A stretch of DNA of 64,000 bases from Yersinia massiliensis CCUG 53443 (GCF_000312485.1 NZ_HE997646.1:1-64000); one strand, 5' to 3'; positions 36,595 to 46,454 are shown, counted from the stretch's first letter. The notes: a model not told the origin generated them from the letters alone. A program made the numbers and translations.

Positions 36595-38052
36595 TCAGTT
36601 AATCTTTATTGCGTTCTGCGCCGCAACGGCATCGGTCGGATGGGCGGTATCGCCTGCATTATCCTCGACCGGAATATCCTCAAAACCCAGTAGCAGTGTG
36701 GTGACGAATGAAATCACGATTGCCAGAACCATGACGCCAAATACCCATACGATACTCATTGGATTTGCGGGGTCGAAGAACTGGACACTGGTAAACAGCC
36801 CAGGTGAGGCCATGGAATGACTGGCTAGCCCACCAATACCCGCTACCGCGCCACAAATAAACCCACTGATTAGGCTGGCGATTAATGGGCGTTTGAGTCG
36901 TAAAGCGACACCATAAAGTGCGGGTTCAGAAATACCGGCCACGATTGCCGAGGCCGCCGCAGCCAGTGCCGTCTGGCGTAACTCTGGGTTCTTGGTACGC
37001 CATGCAACAGCCAATGAAGAGCCGCCGAGCGAAAGGTTCGCACCAATTTCCGATGGCATGACCATGCCCTCTTTCCCGGTTTCGGCAATGGTTTGAATGA
37101 TGGTCGGGGTGAATACACGGTGCATACCCGTCATCACCAGCAATGGCCAGAGTGCACCCATAATCGCCACAGAGAGCCAGCCCAGATAATCATGTACGCT
37201 GTACACCAGAGATGAAATGCCACTACCAATCCAGATCCCCAGCGGGCCGATGAAAATAATCGCGATAGGCGCAGAAATCAGCACAATCAGCATGGGTTTG
37301 AGGAAGTTTTTTGTTACCGCAGGGGTGATGCGATCAACCCAACGTTCGATATAAGAGAGCAACCAAGTCATGCACAACGCTGGGATCACGGTATAGGTAT
37401 ATTTCACCGCAGTGACCGAAACACCCATAAATTCAACATGCTGGCCTTGGGCGGCTTTCGCCATCAAATCAATAAAGGCGGGATGGACCAACACACCCGC
37501 AATGGCGATAGCCAGCGACATATTGGTTTTGAATTTGATGGCAGCAGAGGCGGCCACCATCACTGGCAGGAAGAAGAAAGCACCGTCACCAATCACATTA
37601 AGAATAATCAGTGTCGATGAGCCTTTCTCAAAGATACCGGTCATATCCAGTATCATTGCCAGCAATTTCACCATCGAACCGCCAATAATGGCGGGGATCA
37701 GCGGTGACATAGTGCCAATCAGTGCATCTAAAATGCCAGCCCCAATACGTCTTAAGGTGATTTTGTTTTTCTGTGGCTGAGCATTTTCAGGCAATGCGCC
37801 TTCTGGTAGGAGCTTCACTACTTCTGCATAGGCATATGCCACATTATTGCCAATGATGACCTGACATTGGTTTTCATTTCGCACCACGCCCAGTACACCA
37901 CTGATCGATTTCAACTTTGCCAGATCAACCGCACTGTCATCATTGAGCACGAAACGTAAGCGTGTCATACAGTGAGTCACTGCCCCGACATTGTTGGCTC
38001 CGCCAATAGCCTCGACAATTTGCTGAGATACTGCGGCATAATTCTTTGACAT
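36595..38052 (-). CDS. ascF: PTS beta-glucoside EIIBC AscF
   Basis: 485 residues from ATG 38052 (SD GGGGAG); a longer frame to 38079 adds nine residues not in AscF. The EIIB domain has the phospho-cysteine in VGAVTHCMTRLRF; EIIC follows with about 10 TM segments (KLTLRR-like junction, GIWIGSGISSLVYSV, TGMHRVFTPT, GISEPALYGV). There is no EIIA domain, as in E. coli AscF, so the phosphate comes from another EIIA (probably Crr). Operon with ascB, controlled by the divergent AscG. Confidence 0.93.
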   Translation of the reverse strand: MSKNYAAVSQQIVEAIGGANNVGAVTHCMTRLRFVLNDDSAVDLAKLKSISGVLGVVRNENQCQVIIGNNVAYAYAEVVKLLPEGALPENAQPQKNKITLRRIGAGILDALIGTMSPLIPAIIGGSMVKLLAMILDMTGIFEKGSSTLIILNVIGDGAFFFLPVMVAASAAIKFKTNMSLAIAIAGVLVHPAFIDLMAKAAQGQHVEFMGVSVTAVKYTYTVIPALCMTWLLSYIERWVDRITPAVTKNFLKPMLIVLISAPIAIIFIGPLGIWIGSGISSLVYSVHDYLGWLSVAIMGALWPLLVMTGMHRVFTPTIIQTIAETGKEGMVMPSEIGANLSLGGSSLAVAWRTKNPELRQTALAAAASAIVAGISEPALYGVALRLKRPLIASLISGFICGAVAGIGGLASHSMASPGLFTSVQFFDPANPMSIVWVFGVMVLAIVISFVTTLLLGFEDIPVEDNAGDTAHPTDAVAAQNAIKIN

Positions 38053-38218
38053 GAGTAACAACTCCCCGTAACGACGCACGCTGAGCTAAGCGAACTATTT
38101 GCGGTCGAAGGGTCAGCGCCCTTACCAGCATAATGGTACAATTAGCCATTGTATTCATATAGTTATGATTAAAAAATCGACCAGTCAACCATCGAGATGT
38201 GTTCTTTTTAGACAAATA

Positions 38219-38234
38219 GGTAACCGGTTCCACA
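38219..38234. promoter_or_regulatory. ascG: Candidate AscG (LacI-type) operator
   Basis: GGTAACCGGTTCC-type near-palindrome with a central CG, close to the GAAACCGGTTTC-like operators known for E. coli AscG. It lies 170 bp from the ascF start in the divergent ascF/ascG spacer. Confidence 0.5.
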
Positions 38235-38357
38235 TGAGAATCGTTAATTACGGATTGGATTTCAATAGCTATAGAAACAGTATTTCAATTTTGTGATGAT
38301 GATCGGTATGTGTGTAGCAATTGATCCAATTCGGTAGGCAACTTCTTATTCGCAGTG

Positions 38358-38446
38358 GCATGTTCGCCGTGACGAGTCATAGTCACGTGTCCGTAGTGAC
38401 ATGTCCGCAGTAACATGTCCGTAGTAACATGTCCGTAGTAACATGT
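38358..38446. repeat. 14-bp tandem repeats upstream of ascG
   Basis: Unit ACATGTCCGTAGTA, with units at 38385, 38399, 38413 and 38427, a partial unit at 38441, and two degenerate copies from 38358. Copies differ by single bases. The array ends 36 bp before the chosen ascG start, inside the control region. Confidence 0.8.
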
Positions 38447-38482
38447 AGAATGACCGTCAATATTAAAAGCCAGGAAGAATCT

Positions 38483-39514
38483 ATGTCGACGATGCAGGAA
38501 GTGGCAAAGAAAGCCGGTGTGTCAAAAGCCACTGTTTCTCGGGTTCTATCAGGCAAAGGCTATGTTAGCGAAGCGACCAAAGAACAGGTCTTTAAAGCGA
38601 TTGAAGAGGCGGGATATCGGCCAAATTTATTGGCGCGGAATTTGGCGACAAACAAATCTGAATGTATCGGTTTCGTGGTCACCAATACACTTTACAATGG
38701 GAATTACTTTAGTGAAATTCTTTCTCAAGCTGCGAAGAAATTAGAAAATAATGGCCGGCAGTTAGTGTTAGTCGACGGAAAACACAGCGCCGAAGAAGAA
38801 CGAGAAGCTATTCAATTCCTGCTAGACCTACGTTGTGATGCCATTATCATCTATCCCCGTTTTTTGACTGTCGATGACATGGATTTGATCATCGATAAAT
38901 ACAAACAGCCGATTATGGTGGTCAACAGAAAATTAAGAAAAAATGGTAGCCACTGTATTTTCAGCGATCATGCAGGTGCGAGTTACAACGCCACACAATA
39001 TCTTATCGAACGCGGGCACCGTGATATCGCTTTTATCACGGGTTCGCTGGACTCCCCGACTGCTATTGAGCGCCTTTCCGGCTATAAGAGTGCGCTAACC
39101 GCCAGCTCTCTACCGATACAAGATTCGCTTATTGTGCAGGGAAAATGGACGCCAGCATGTGGCTTCGCGGCCGTAGAGTCATTACTCACAAGTCAGGTGC
39201 CGTTTAGCGCCATTATTGCTAGCAATGATGATATGGCTATTGGTGCGATGAAAAAGTTAAATGAAGCAAAGATTAAAATACCGGATGAAATATCTATCAT
39301 TGGATTCGATAATATTCCATTGGGGCCATTTCTTAGCCCTTCGTTATCCAGTATTAAAGACCCCGTCAGCAGCATGATCAATGAAGTCATCAACCGGTTA
39401 ATATCAATGCTGGACGGGGGCTACTTATCAAACGAAAATCTTTTTCAATCTGACCTAATCGTCAGAGACTCAGTTTGTCATGGCCCTTTCTGGGGCCAAA
39501 ACATTGATCTATAA
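38483..39514 (+). CDS. ascG: LacI-family repressor AscG
   Basis: 343 residues from ATG 38483 (SD AGGAAG); an upstream in-frame ATG at 38429 falls inside the tandem repeats and is rejected because AscG begins directly with the HTH (TMQEVAKKAGVSKATVSRVLSG). The sugar-binding core follows (GFVVTNTLYNGNYFSE, VDGKHSAEEEREAIQFLLDLRCDAI, ASNDDMAIGAMK). It represses ascFB in E. coli and responds to beta-glucosides. Confidence 0.92.
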   Translation: MSTMQEVAKKAGVSKATVSRVLSGKGYVSEATKEQVFKAIEEAGYRPNLLARNLATNKSECIGFVVTNTLYNGNYFSEILSQAAKKLENNGRQLVLVDGKHSAEEEREAIQFLLDLRCDAIIIYPRFLTVDDMDLIIDKYKQPIMVVNRKLRKNGSHCIFSDHAGASYNATQYLIERGHRDIAFITGSLDSPTAIERLSGYKSALTASSLPIQDSLIVQGKWTPACGFAAVESLLTSQVPFSAIIASNDDMAIGAMKKLNEAKIKIPDEISIIGFDNIPLGPFLSPSLSSIKDPVSSMINEVINRLISMLDGGYLSNENLFQSDLIVRDSVCHGPFWGQNIDL

Positions 39515-39555
39515 ACATTGATCTATAAACATTGAGTCAAAAGAGTTAGCAAGAA

Positions 39556-40134
39556 TTATTTAACCTGTACGCCTTCAACAGATAATATTAGCTCGACCTC
39601 TTGTGAGGCTGGGCCTAAATCGGTGGTGATATTAAAGTCTTTCAACTTAATATTACCATTCGCTTCGAAACCAGCGCGGTATCCGCCCCATGGATCACTG
39701 CCTTGACCTGTCAATTTACTTTCCAGTGTTACAGGCTTAGTGACGCCATTTAAGGTCAGATTCCCGACCACGGTATATCCTTCGCCGTTCTTCTTCACTT
39801 CAGTAGACTCAAATGTCGCCTGTGGGAATTTACTGACGTTCAGGAATTCTTTACTGCGCAGGTGTTTATCACGCTCTGCATGATTGGTATCAACGCTATT
39901 GGTGTTGATCACCACATTCACTTTATCGGCAGCCGGATTTTTCTCATCAAAGGTGAATGTTCCGTCGAAATCATTAAAGCTACCGTATAACCAGCTATAG
40001 CCTAAATGTTTAATCCGAAACTCGATAAAGGCATGTTGCCCTTCTTTATCGATTTTATAATCGGCGGCTACGGCGCTGCCGGCAGTCAACATCAGTGCGC
40101 CTACAGTCAGGCCCAATAGGGTCTTATTAAACAT
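39556..40134 (-). CDS. yceI: YceI-family periplasmic lipocalin-like protein
   Basis: 192 residues from ATG 40134 with GGAGAA upstream; a frame to 40239 adds 35 residues overlapping the upstream gene and is not a signal peptide. The real start gives a signal peptide ([16 protein letters not shown] ... AVAADYK). Mature part is a beta-barrel ([36 protein letters not shown]) that binds polyisoprenoid lipids in homologues. Paired with yceJ as in E. coli, stop-to-start gap 26 bp. Confidence 0.9.
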   Translation of the reverse strand: MFNKTLLGLTVGALMLTAGSAVAADYKIDKEGQHAFIEFRIKHLGYSWLYGSFNDFDGTFTFDEKNPAADKVNVVINTNSVDTNHAERDKHLRSKEFLNVSKFPQATFESTEVKKNGEGYTVVGNLTLNGVTKPVTLESKLTGQGSDPWGGYRAGFEANGNIKLKDFNITTDLGPASQEVELILSVEGVQVK

Positions 40135-40159
40135 AGTTAATTCTCCATAATACAGTTGG

Positions 40160-40714
40160 TTAATCGGTGCTACGTCCCAGCATCCGTTTAAGGGTAATAT
40201 CACCATCAATAAAGTGGTGCTTGATTGCAGCCAACCCATGCAATAGTGAAAGTACGACTACAGCCCAAGCCAGATAAAGATGTATCGTTCCGGCGGTATC
40301 CGCCTGATCAGGTAAACCCGTTAATGTCGCAGGCACAGAGAACCAACCAAATACATTGATAGGTTGCCCATCAGCCGTTGAGATTAAATAACCGCTGAAC
40401 ATAATACAAAATAGAATAATATATAAAGCCAAATGAGCGAATATCGCGCTGGCACGTGTCAAACGACTATAGCTTGATAAGGGTTTTGGTGGCGGTGAAA
40501 TAAAACGCCAAATAACCCGAAATAGCATTACGGCAAATAATAAGCACCCAATACTTTTGTGTATTTCGGGTGCTTGATGATACCAGCCATCATAGTAGCC
40601 CAGCGTCACCATCCATAATCCCAAAGCAAACAGTGCATAAACGGTTAATGCCACCAGCCAGTGGATGCCAATAGTGATGCGCCCAAACTGTTCCTTGGTA
40701 TTTTTCCAAAGCAT
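40160..40714 (-). CDS. yceJ: Cytochrome b561 family protein YceJ
   Basis: 184 residues from ATG 40714 (SD AAGGGA); 11 further residues to 40747 are not in family members. Four TM segments with histidines that could ligate two haems b ([66 protein letters not shown]). Transfers electrons, probably from the quinol pool, partner of YceI. Electron acceptor unknown. Confidence 0.9.
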   Translation of the reverse strand: MLWKNTKEQFGRITIGIHWLVALTVYALFALGLWMVTLGYYDGWYHQAPEIHKSIGCLLFAVMLFRVIWRFISPPPKPLSSYSRLTRASAIFAHLALYIILFCIMFSGYLISTADGQPINVFGWFSVPATLTGLPDQADTAGTIHLYLAWAVVVLSLLHGLAAIKHHFIDGDITLKRMLGRSTD

Positions 40715-41097
40715 AATGAGTCCCTTATTGCTCAATTCACAGCGCAATAATCAAACATTATGAAACATAAAATCAACACTTATTTGATATAAGATATATT
40801 TCCATACTGGCTTTCAGTTATTTTGCGCGAGTCGATCATCACTCGGTCAGTTTAATTGGCTGACTTTACTTATCTTGACACAGGCATAACAAATATAGAG
40901 AAATAAAAATGACGCTATATTAGTCAATGCCTCATCGCCTGCATAAATTCAATTAAGATAATGTCTATTTGTTATACATAAATCGCGTCATTCACGCATC
41001 GCAATAATGCTGAGTGATCGAGGGGAATACCCTGAAGTCGTCGACAGAAATCCCCCAAGCTGATAGTGATATCGGCTTGGGGGAAATAGGGTCTGAA
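40715..41097. other. Spacer between yceJ and the MCE operon
   Basis: About 380 bp holding the yceJ promoter. The only clear structure is a hairpin (next entry). No ORF with start signals was seen. Confidence 0.5.
41051..41084 (-). terminator. Terminator of the MCE operon
   Basis: Stem CCCCCAAGC (41052-41060) with GCTTGGGGG (41075-41083), 14-nt loop, 14 bp past the stop of the last operon gene. GC-rich stem with a modest minus-strand T-run (TTTCTG). Confidence 0.7.
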
Positions 41098-41733
41098 TTA
41101 CTGAAGAGACTGCTGTAACATCCAGTTCAATACTTGTGCGGCTAATTTATCACTCGCCAAACCAAATGCTTCAACCACCTCATTCATGTCCGTGCCTTTT
41201 ATTGGCTGACGGATTTCAAAATGGCGAGTCGCGATAATTCTACGATCCGAAATTCGTACCAGTCGGGCATCGAAACTGATCAGTACTTCACTGCGATCCG
41301 TTAGGTATACGCCTTGGAATGCAGAGAGATCACCGCTCAACTCGACATCTGCTTGCAAACTATCATCGTCACTACTGACGGCACGAATACGGCCATCTGC
41401 ACGGAACTCCTGAATCAAGCGGTTACGCAGTAAAATCGGCGCAGGATCACTCCAGCGAGAGTTTTGATAGACTGCAATTTCCTGCCCTTGAGGTTGCACA
41501 GCAATGCGCGAACTGTTCAAGAATTGGCTGGTCATTGGTTGAGAAACTCGCAATGACCAATCCACGGTTTGTGCACGCGGCGTATTGGTTGCTGGCGGCA
41601 CTGGCAATAGATAGACCTGCGAAATCGGTACAGTTGGGAGAATAGTGCAAGCTGATAGCAACATCGCCAGCATGGAGACCATCAGTAACCCAGTGCGGCG
41701 TCCTGCGCTGCGCATTACCTTAAGAGATATCAT
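41098..41733 (-). CDS. PqiC/YmbA-like auxiliary lipoprotein of the MCE transporter
   Basis: 211 residues with a lipobox (LLSACTILP). The mature part has the ABC-transport-auxiliary pattern (YLLPVPPATN ... VDWSLRVSQPM, VYQNSRWSDPAPILLRNRLIQEF), which is the DUF330/PqiC type. It overlaps the MCE gene by 4 bp. In PqiABC the equivalent protein sits on the outer membrane inner leaflet and receives the MCE tunnel, so it probably completes the lipid path here. Confidence 0.85.
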   Translation of the reverse strand: MISLKVMRSAGRRTGLLMVSMLAMLLSACTILPTVPISQVYLLPVPPATNTPRAQTVDWSLRVSQPMTSQFLNSSRIAVQPQGQEIAVYQNSRWSDPAPILLRNRLIQEFRADGRIRAVSSDDDSLQADVELSGDLSAFQGVYLTDRSEVLISFDARLVRISDRRIIATRHFEIRQPIKGTDMNEVVEAFGLASDKLAAQVLNWMLQQSLQ

Positions 41734-42671
41734 CGAGGCGTAAACTCCTGTGTTCTTTCACGACCACGCAGCAAGGCTGCTGGGTTTTCTTCCAAACGGG
41801 AAACAGCGGCGCGCAATGTGGCTAATGTTCTGCGCAGCTCATCCACCGCTGGCCCCAGTTCATTCATTCCTTGCATACCGTTATTGAGCGAAGTTTGATT
41901 TTCGCTGACCAATTTATTGAGGATCGTGCTGGTATTTTGCAATGACGCCATGGTCTTAGCTGCATCGCCGAGCAGTTGTTTCCCCTGCCCCTCCATCAAT
42001 CCATTGGCATTACGCAGTAAGCGATTGGTTTGCGCTAACGTATCATTGGCCTGTTTACTGGCCTGCGCCAACTGCTGCAACATGGTACGGATATCTGAGC
42101 GTTGATCCGCCACAGTCTGAGTGACCAACGCCAGATTATCCAGCGTTCTGATCAGCCGTTGTTGGTTATCCGGTTCCAAAAGCTGATTCAAACGCACCAA
42201 GACTTCATTGGCGTTACTCATGAAACTCTCACCATTAGCTAATAGCTGGCTCATCGGCGATGGTGTGGCAACAATAATCGGGATTTCGCCATCTACCCCT
42301 TCGAGCAACGGGCTTGATTGGTTGCCGCTGCTGAACTGAATATTTGAGGTGCCCGTAATACCGGCTACCGTCAAGCGTGCTTGGGTATCTTGGCGAATGG
42401 GCGTTGATGCTGAAACTCGCACCCTCGCCCAAACTTTATTGGGGTTATCTCTGTCTAAACGTAGTTGCGTCACTTCACCGACACGAATCCCACTGTATTG
42501 CACTGTACTCCCTTGAGACAGGCCACTGACCGGTTCATTGAAGACAATATCGTACAGATTGAATTGGCGGTTTGAGCCAGCGTTGGTCAGCCATAGGCAA
42601 AATAATAGCGCGGCAGTGACCACAATGAGAGTGAACAAACCAATGACAACATGGTGCGCACGGGTTTCCAT
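41730..42671 (-). CDS. MCE-domain (MlaD-like) periplasmic lipid-transfer protein
   Basis: 313 residues from ATG 42671 (SD GGAGAGG); 28 codons upstream to 42755 are not accepted. One N-terminal TM (VVIGLFTLIVVTAALLFCLWL), then a single MCE domain (NEPVSGLSQGSTVQYSGIRVGEV ... VAGITGTSNIQFSSG, about 35-120), then a long helical region (LNQLLEPDNQQRL ... AAVSRLEENPAALL) that would form a tunnel. Overlaps the following lipoprotein gene and begins 3 bp from the ATPase stop. Confidence 0.9.
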   Translation of the reverse strand: METRAHHVVIGLFTLIVVTAALLFCLWLTNAGSNRQFNLYDIVFNEPVSGLSQGSTVQYSGIRVGEVTQLRLDRDNPNKVWARVRVSASTPIRQDTQARLTVAGITGTSNIQFSSGNQSSPLLEGVDGEIPIIVATPSPMSQLLANGESFMSNANEVLVRLNQLLEPDNQQRLIRTLDNLALVTQTVADQRSDIRTMLQQLAQASKQANDTLAQTNRLLRNANGLMEGQGKQLLGDAAKTMASLQNTSTILNKLVSENQTSLNNGMQGMNELGPAVDELRRTLATLRAAVSRLEENPAALLRGRERTQEFTPR

Positions 42672-42672
42672 A

Positions 42673-43473
42673 TTACAACCTCTCTCCACTATTCGTTGCT
42701 GCCTGATACGCAGCTCGGCCACGCGGGCCATGAAAATATGCCTGAATCCAGTCATCAGGGTATGCAGCGACGTTATCTAAAGTATCCACCACCAGCACTT
42801 TCTTCTGCGAAAGCACCGCCACTCGGTCACACAGTGTATAGAGTGTATCCAAATCGTGTGTCACTAAGAACACCGTCAAATTTAAAGCATCACGCAATGT
42901 CCGAATCAAACTGTCAAATGCTGCTGCCCCAATGGGGTCAAGGCCCGCCGTCGGTTCATCAAGAAACAAAATATCGGGATCCAATGCCAGCGCACGGGCT
43001 AAGGCGACGCGTTTAACCATGCCGCCCGAAAGTGACGCTGGATATTTACTGCCCGCACCTGGCGGCAAGCCTGCCAATGCCAGTTTAACTTGCGCCAAAC
43101 GTTCCGCTTCATCCCGTGGCAATCCCGCATTTTCAATTAATGGCAGCGCCACGTTTTCAGTCACTGTGAGCGAGCTGAACAGCGCACCGCGTTGAAATAG
43201 AACACCAAATCGGCGTTCAACCATCGAGCGGGCCTGCCCCGACAGTGCCATTAAGTCCTGACCAAAAACATGAATCTGCCCACCCGTGGGGCGGCGCAAT
43301 CCAACAATGCTGCGTAACAGCACGGATTTTCCTGTTCCTGATCCCCCCACTACGCCAAGGATCTCGCCACGCTGAACATCGAGATTCAGGTCTTGGTGAA
43401 CCGTCTGTTTGCCAAAGCTGTTGACCAAACCGCGGATTTGAATGATTGCTTCTTGCGACATTTGGCTCACCAT
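42673..43473 (-). CDS. ABC ATPase of the MCE transporter (MlaF-like)
   Basis: 266 residues. Walker A GGSGTGKSVL (about 40-49), Q-loop LFQRGALF, signature LSGGMVKRVALARAL, Walker B DILFLDEPTAGLD, H-loop VTHD. These match the MlaF family. The start overlaps the permease stop (GGATGGTGAGCC); an internal ATG at 43461 is possible. Powers lipid transport between inner and outer membrane with its permease. Confidence 0.9.
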   Translation of the reverse strand: MVSQMSQEAIIQIRGLVNSFGKQTVHQDLNLDVQRGEILGVVGGSGTGKSVLLRSIVGLRRPTGGQIHVFGQDLMALSGQARSMVERRFGVLFQRGALFSSLTVTENVALPLIENAGLPRDEAERLAQVKLALAGLPPGAGSKYPASLSGGMVKRVALARALALDPDILFLDEPTAGLDPIGAAAFDSLIRTLRDALNLTVFLVTHDLDTLYTLCDRVAVLSQKKVLVVDTLDNVAAYPDDWIQAYFHGPRGRAAYQAATNSGERL

Positions 43474-44612
43474 CCCATTTCCATGAAAAATAGCGCCGCG
43501 ACGGCATCAAGCAAAATAACGACAAAGATAGAATGCACGACACTCGTGGTGGTATGAACCCCCACAGACTCGGCGCTACCGGTGACTTTAAAGCCTTCCA
43601 AACAACCAATAATGGCGATGAGGAAAGCGAAAATCGGCGCTTTACTGATCCCCACCAGAAAATGCTGCAATCCATTACTGCTTTGCATAATCGATAAGAA
43701 CATCGTCGGCGAAATGTTTAGCGCTAAAGCGCACACCACCATGCCGCCGAAAATACCGCAGATCATGCCGATAAAGGTGAGCATCGGAAGTGAAATTAAT
43801 AGCGCCAAGACTCTGGGCAACACCAGCAACTCGACCGGATTCAGCCCCAGCGTTTGGATGGCATCAATCTCTTCATTCGCTTTCATCAGCCCGATTTCAG
43901 CCGTAAAGGCGCTGGCTGTCCGTCCTGCCATCAAAATAGCGGTGAGCAAAACCGCAAACTCACGCAAGAAAGAAAACACCACCAGATCAACCGTAAAGAT
44001 ACCCGCACCGAAGGTGGTTAGCACCGTTGCACCGAGGAAAGCGATGACAGCCCCGACCAAAAAGGTCAGCAGCATAATGATGGGGACGGCATTCAAGCCA
44101 ATTTGTTGAATATTGGCGATAAGCGACGTCATTCGCCAACGAGAGGGACGAAACATCGTGCTGAATAAAGCTTCGAGTGTTAGACCGACAAAGCCAAGTA
44201 ATGACTTGAAGTCTTGCCATAAATTGTCCATCGAACGGCCAATATTGGACAATAACTCCAGCCAAAATGGTGAGGGCTTTTTGGTCGGCTCTGGTGCTAA
44301 ATCGGGTAAAACACGGCTCACCGTTTCCAGTAAGACTCGGCGCTCTTCAGGTAATGTAGGGGCGAGTTCACGCAGTTGATTAACACGCTCCTCGCCCAGT
44401 AATAAGGCCAGTAAAGTCGCCCCAGCCGTGTCCATCGCGCCCAATTGGCTAAGATCAAACACCACCGTCGCCGGGAGATTGGCGCGTAATTGCGTCACTT
44501 CAGGTTCAAGGGTGCGGTAATGCGCTAATACCCAATCCCCCTTTGCGGCAACTCGGGCAGGTTGAGCCGAGCTATCGATATCGAGTTGTGCTGTAAACTG
44601 CCGCTCGGTCAT
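43467..44612 (-). CDS. MlaE-like permease with N-terminal STAS domain
   Basis: 381 residues. Residues about 6-100 are a STAS/MlaB-like domain (VVFDLSQLGAMDTAGATLL), then an MlaE permease with the usual pattern (NAVPIIMLLTFLVGAVIAFLG, EFAVLLTAILMAGRTASAFTAEIGLMKANEEIDAI, MVVCALALNISPTMF). The STAS domain is a separate protein (MlaB) in the Mla system; here it is fused. First gene of a four-gene operon: fused permease, ATPase, MCE protein, lipoprotein. No MlaC equivalent. Confidence 0.9.
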   Translation of the reverse strand: MTERQFTAQLDIDSSAQPARVAAKGDWVLAHYRTLEPEVTQLRANLPATVVFDLSQLGAMDTAGATLLALLLGEERVNQLRELAPTLPEERRVLLETVSRVLPDLAPEPTKKPSPFWLELLSNIGRSMDNLWQDFKSLLGFVGLTLEALFSTMFRPSRWRMTSLIANIQQIGLNAVPIIMLLTFLVGAVIAFLGATVLTTFGAGIFTVDLVVFSFLREFAVLLTAILMAGRTASAFTAEIGLMKANEEIDAIQTLGLNPVELLVLPRVLALLISLPMLTFIGMICGIFGGMVVCALALNISPTMFLSIMQSSNGLQHFLVGISKAPIFAFLIAIIGCLEGFKVTGSAESVGVHTTTSVVHSIFVVILLDAVAALFFMEMGW

Positions 44613-44787
44613 AGAGAAAGCCTTACTCTTTATTAAGATACGGTGATGGTATCGTCAATATACCAAAACCCAATTCATAACCTTAAATAGATATATCACA
44701 CACTTTAGCAAGAGTAATGACTAATCAGAGTATTGCCAGACAGATTATTAGGCGACAATTTAAGTATTCACCCACTGGGATATCACA

Positions 44788-46284
44788 TTAGGCTTTTGCC
44801 AATTGTGGCGATTCTTTCCTCGGCATCGTAAACCAAACGACAGCGGCTAGCAGGATCAGTAGCGCACTGGCGGTGCCTAATACCAAACTATGTGAAGCCG
44901 AGAAAGCAAGCTTGGCGCTAGTCAGTAGCTGCTCATGCCCGCCCAGACGATTAACCACTTGGATAGTTTCGCTAATGGATGCGCTCGCCTGACTCACTAA
45001 ATCTGCCGGTAAATCGGCCGGTAGCACAATAGAGGCGGTATAAGCGCGCGACAGCATCAAGCCAAATATGGCGACCCCGAGTCCAGCCCCCAGCTCATAA
45101 GCCATTCCTTCGACTGCGCCCGCCGCACCCGCTTTTTCAGGCGGAGCAGCACTCATGATGGCCGCCGTCGAGGCTAATAAAGAGGCCTCGATGCTGAAAC
45201 CAAGCAATATCATCCATCCCCACGCCAGATAGGCTTGAGTGGCAAAATCGGTCCACGCCAGCCCCAGAAAACTCAGCGAGCTCAGTGCGATGCCTGCACT
45301 GGCGACGGCACGCAACCCCAGTTTAGCCACCAGCCAACCAGAAAGCGGCCCACTCACGCCACTGGCAATCATGAGCGGCAGTAGGAACATGCCGGCATCA
45401 AGTGGGCTTTTGCCCAAGACAAACTGCAATTCTTGCGTCAAAAGCAGCTCGAAACCCACCAAGGTGATCATCGCGGTCATTGCCATCACCATCCCCACCG
45501 CAATCACCCGCTGGCTGATCAACCGAAAATCGATCATTGGGGTTTGGCTTGAGAGTTGATGGCGCACAAATGCATATAGCATCACCCCACCGAACAGCGC
45601 TGTCAGGGAGGTTATCACCATATCGCCACCACCACGCAACCCCGTTTTGGCCGCATAGACCAGCATTAAAATTGCGGTAATCAAGACCAGTGCAGGAGCC
45701 AGTTTCCATGTTTGCTCTTTGCGAACAGGTTGACTGGGAATCACCACCAGCGTGGCGATAACCACAATGATGATAATGGGGATATTGATCAAAAATACCG
45801 AGCCCCAATAGAAGTACTCCATCAAGACGCCGCCCACCAGCGGCCCCATTGCGGCCCCCATGGTACCAATCGCGACCCATATCCCCAGCGCCATCGCGCG
45901 TTCCCGCTCATCAGTAAAGATATGGCGCACAGCGGATAAAGTGGCAGGCAAGATCATCGCGGCACCGATAGCCAGAAAGGCGCGAGCAACAATAAGCGCG
46001 GCAACCGAGGGGGCCAGCGCCGCCGCCAAAGAAGCCAATCCAAACAATACCGAGCCGATTAAGGCCAGTCGCTTAAAGCCTATGCGATCCCCCAACGCCC
46101 CCATTGGGAGTAATAAGCACGCCATGACCAGTGAGTAGATATCAATGATCCACAGCAATTCGCTGCCCGTTGCGGACAGGGCAATGCCTAACCGAGGCGC
46201 AGCGACATGTAATACGGTTGCATCAATCGATACAGGCAAATACATCAAGATAATAACGTAGAAAATAATCCACTTTTTAGACAT
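44788..46284 (-). CDS. smvA: SmvA-like MFS drug efflux pump (14 TM)
   Basis: 498 residues from ATG 46284; a TTG-start extension to 46296 has no ribosome-binding site. Fourteen-span EmrB/QacA type with DATVLHVAAP, ELLWIIDIYSLVMA and LPMGALGDRIGFKR near the N terminus, and MTAMITLVGFELLLTQELQFV, all as in Salmonella SmvA. It exports methyl viologen, cationic biocides and dyes. Divergent from a TetR gene, as smvA/smvR in other enterobacteria. Confidence 0.88.
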   Translation of the reverse strand: MSKKWIIFYVIILMYLPVSIDATVLHVAAPRLGIALSATGSELLWIIDIYSLVMACLLLPMGALGDRIGFKRLALIGSVLFGLASLAAALAPSVAALIVARAFLAIGAAMILPATLSAVRHIFTDERERAMALGIWVAIGTMGAAMGPLVGGVLMEYFYWGSVFLINIPIIIIVVIATLVVIPSQPVRKEQTWKLAPALVLITAILMLVYAAKTGLRGGGDMVITSLTALFGGVMLYAFVRHQLSSQTPMIDFRLISQRVIAVGMVMAMTAMITLVGFELLLTQELQFVLGKSPLDAGMFLLPLMIASGVSGPLSGWLVAKLGLRAVASAGIALSSLSFLGLAWTDFATQAYLAWGWMILLGFSIEASLLASTAAIMSAAPPEKAGAAGAVEGMAYELGAGLGVAIFGLMLSRAYTASIVLPADLPADLVSQASASISETIQVVNRLGGHEQLLTSAKLAFSASHSLVLGTASALLILLAAVVWFTMPRKESPQLAKA

Positions 46285-46390
46285 AAAAACGCTCAAATAG
46301 GGCTATGAAATAATGTTGAACACACGTTCAAGATGCAAATAATAGCGGAAAGTTGAACTAACGTCCAATTCATCACATAATGGCGTGCAC

Positions 46391-46454
46391 ATTGATGTTC
46401 CAAATGATTGATGTTCCAAAGGACTGATGTGCCAACTAATTGATGTTTCAGATT
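46391..46454. repeat. Four 16-bp tandem repeats between smvA and smvR
   Basis: Unit ATTGATGTTCCAAATG at 46391, followed by copies at 46407, 46423 and 46439 with increasing divergence. It occupies most of the divergent smvA-smvR promoter gap and ends one base before the smvR Shine-Dalgarno. Confidence 0.8.

Noticed and set aside
38358-38446. Repeats considered as a CRISPR array
   Set aside because: Units are only 14 bp, directly abutting with no spacers, and no cas genes are nearby.
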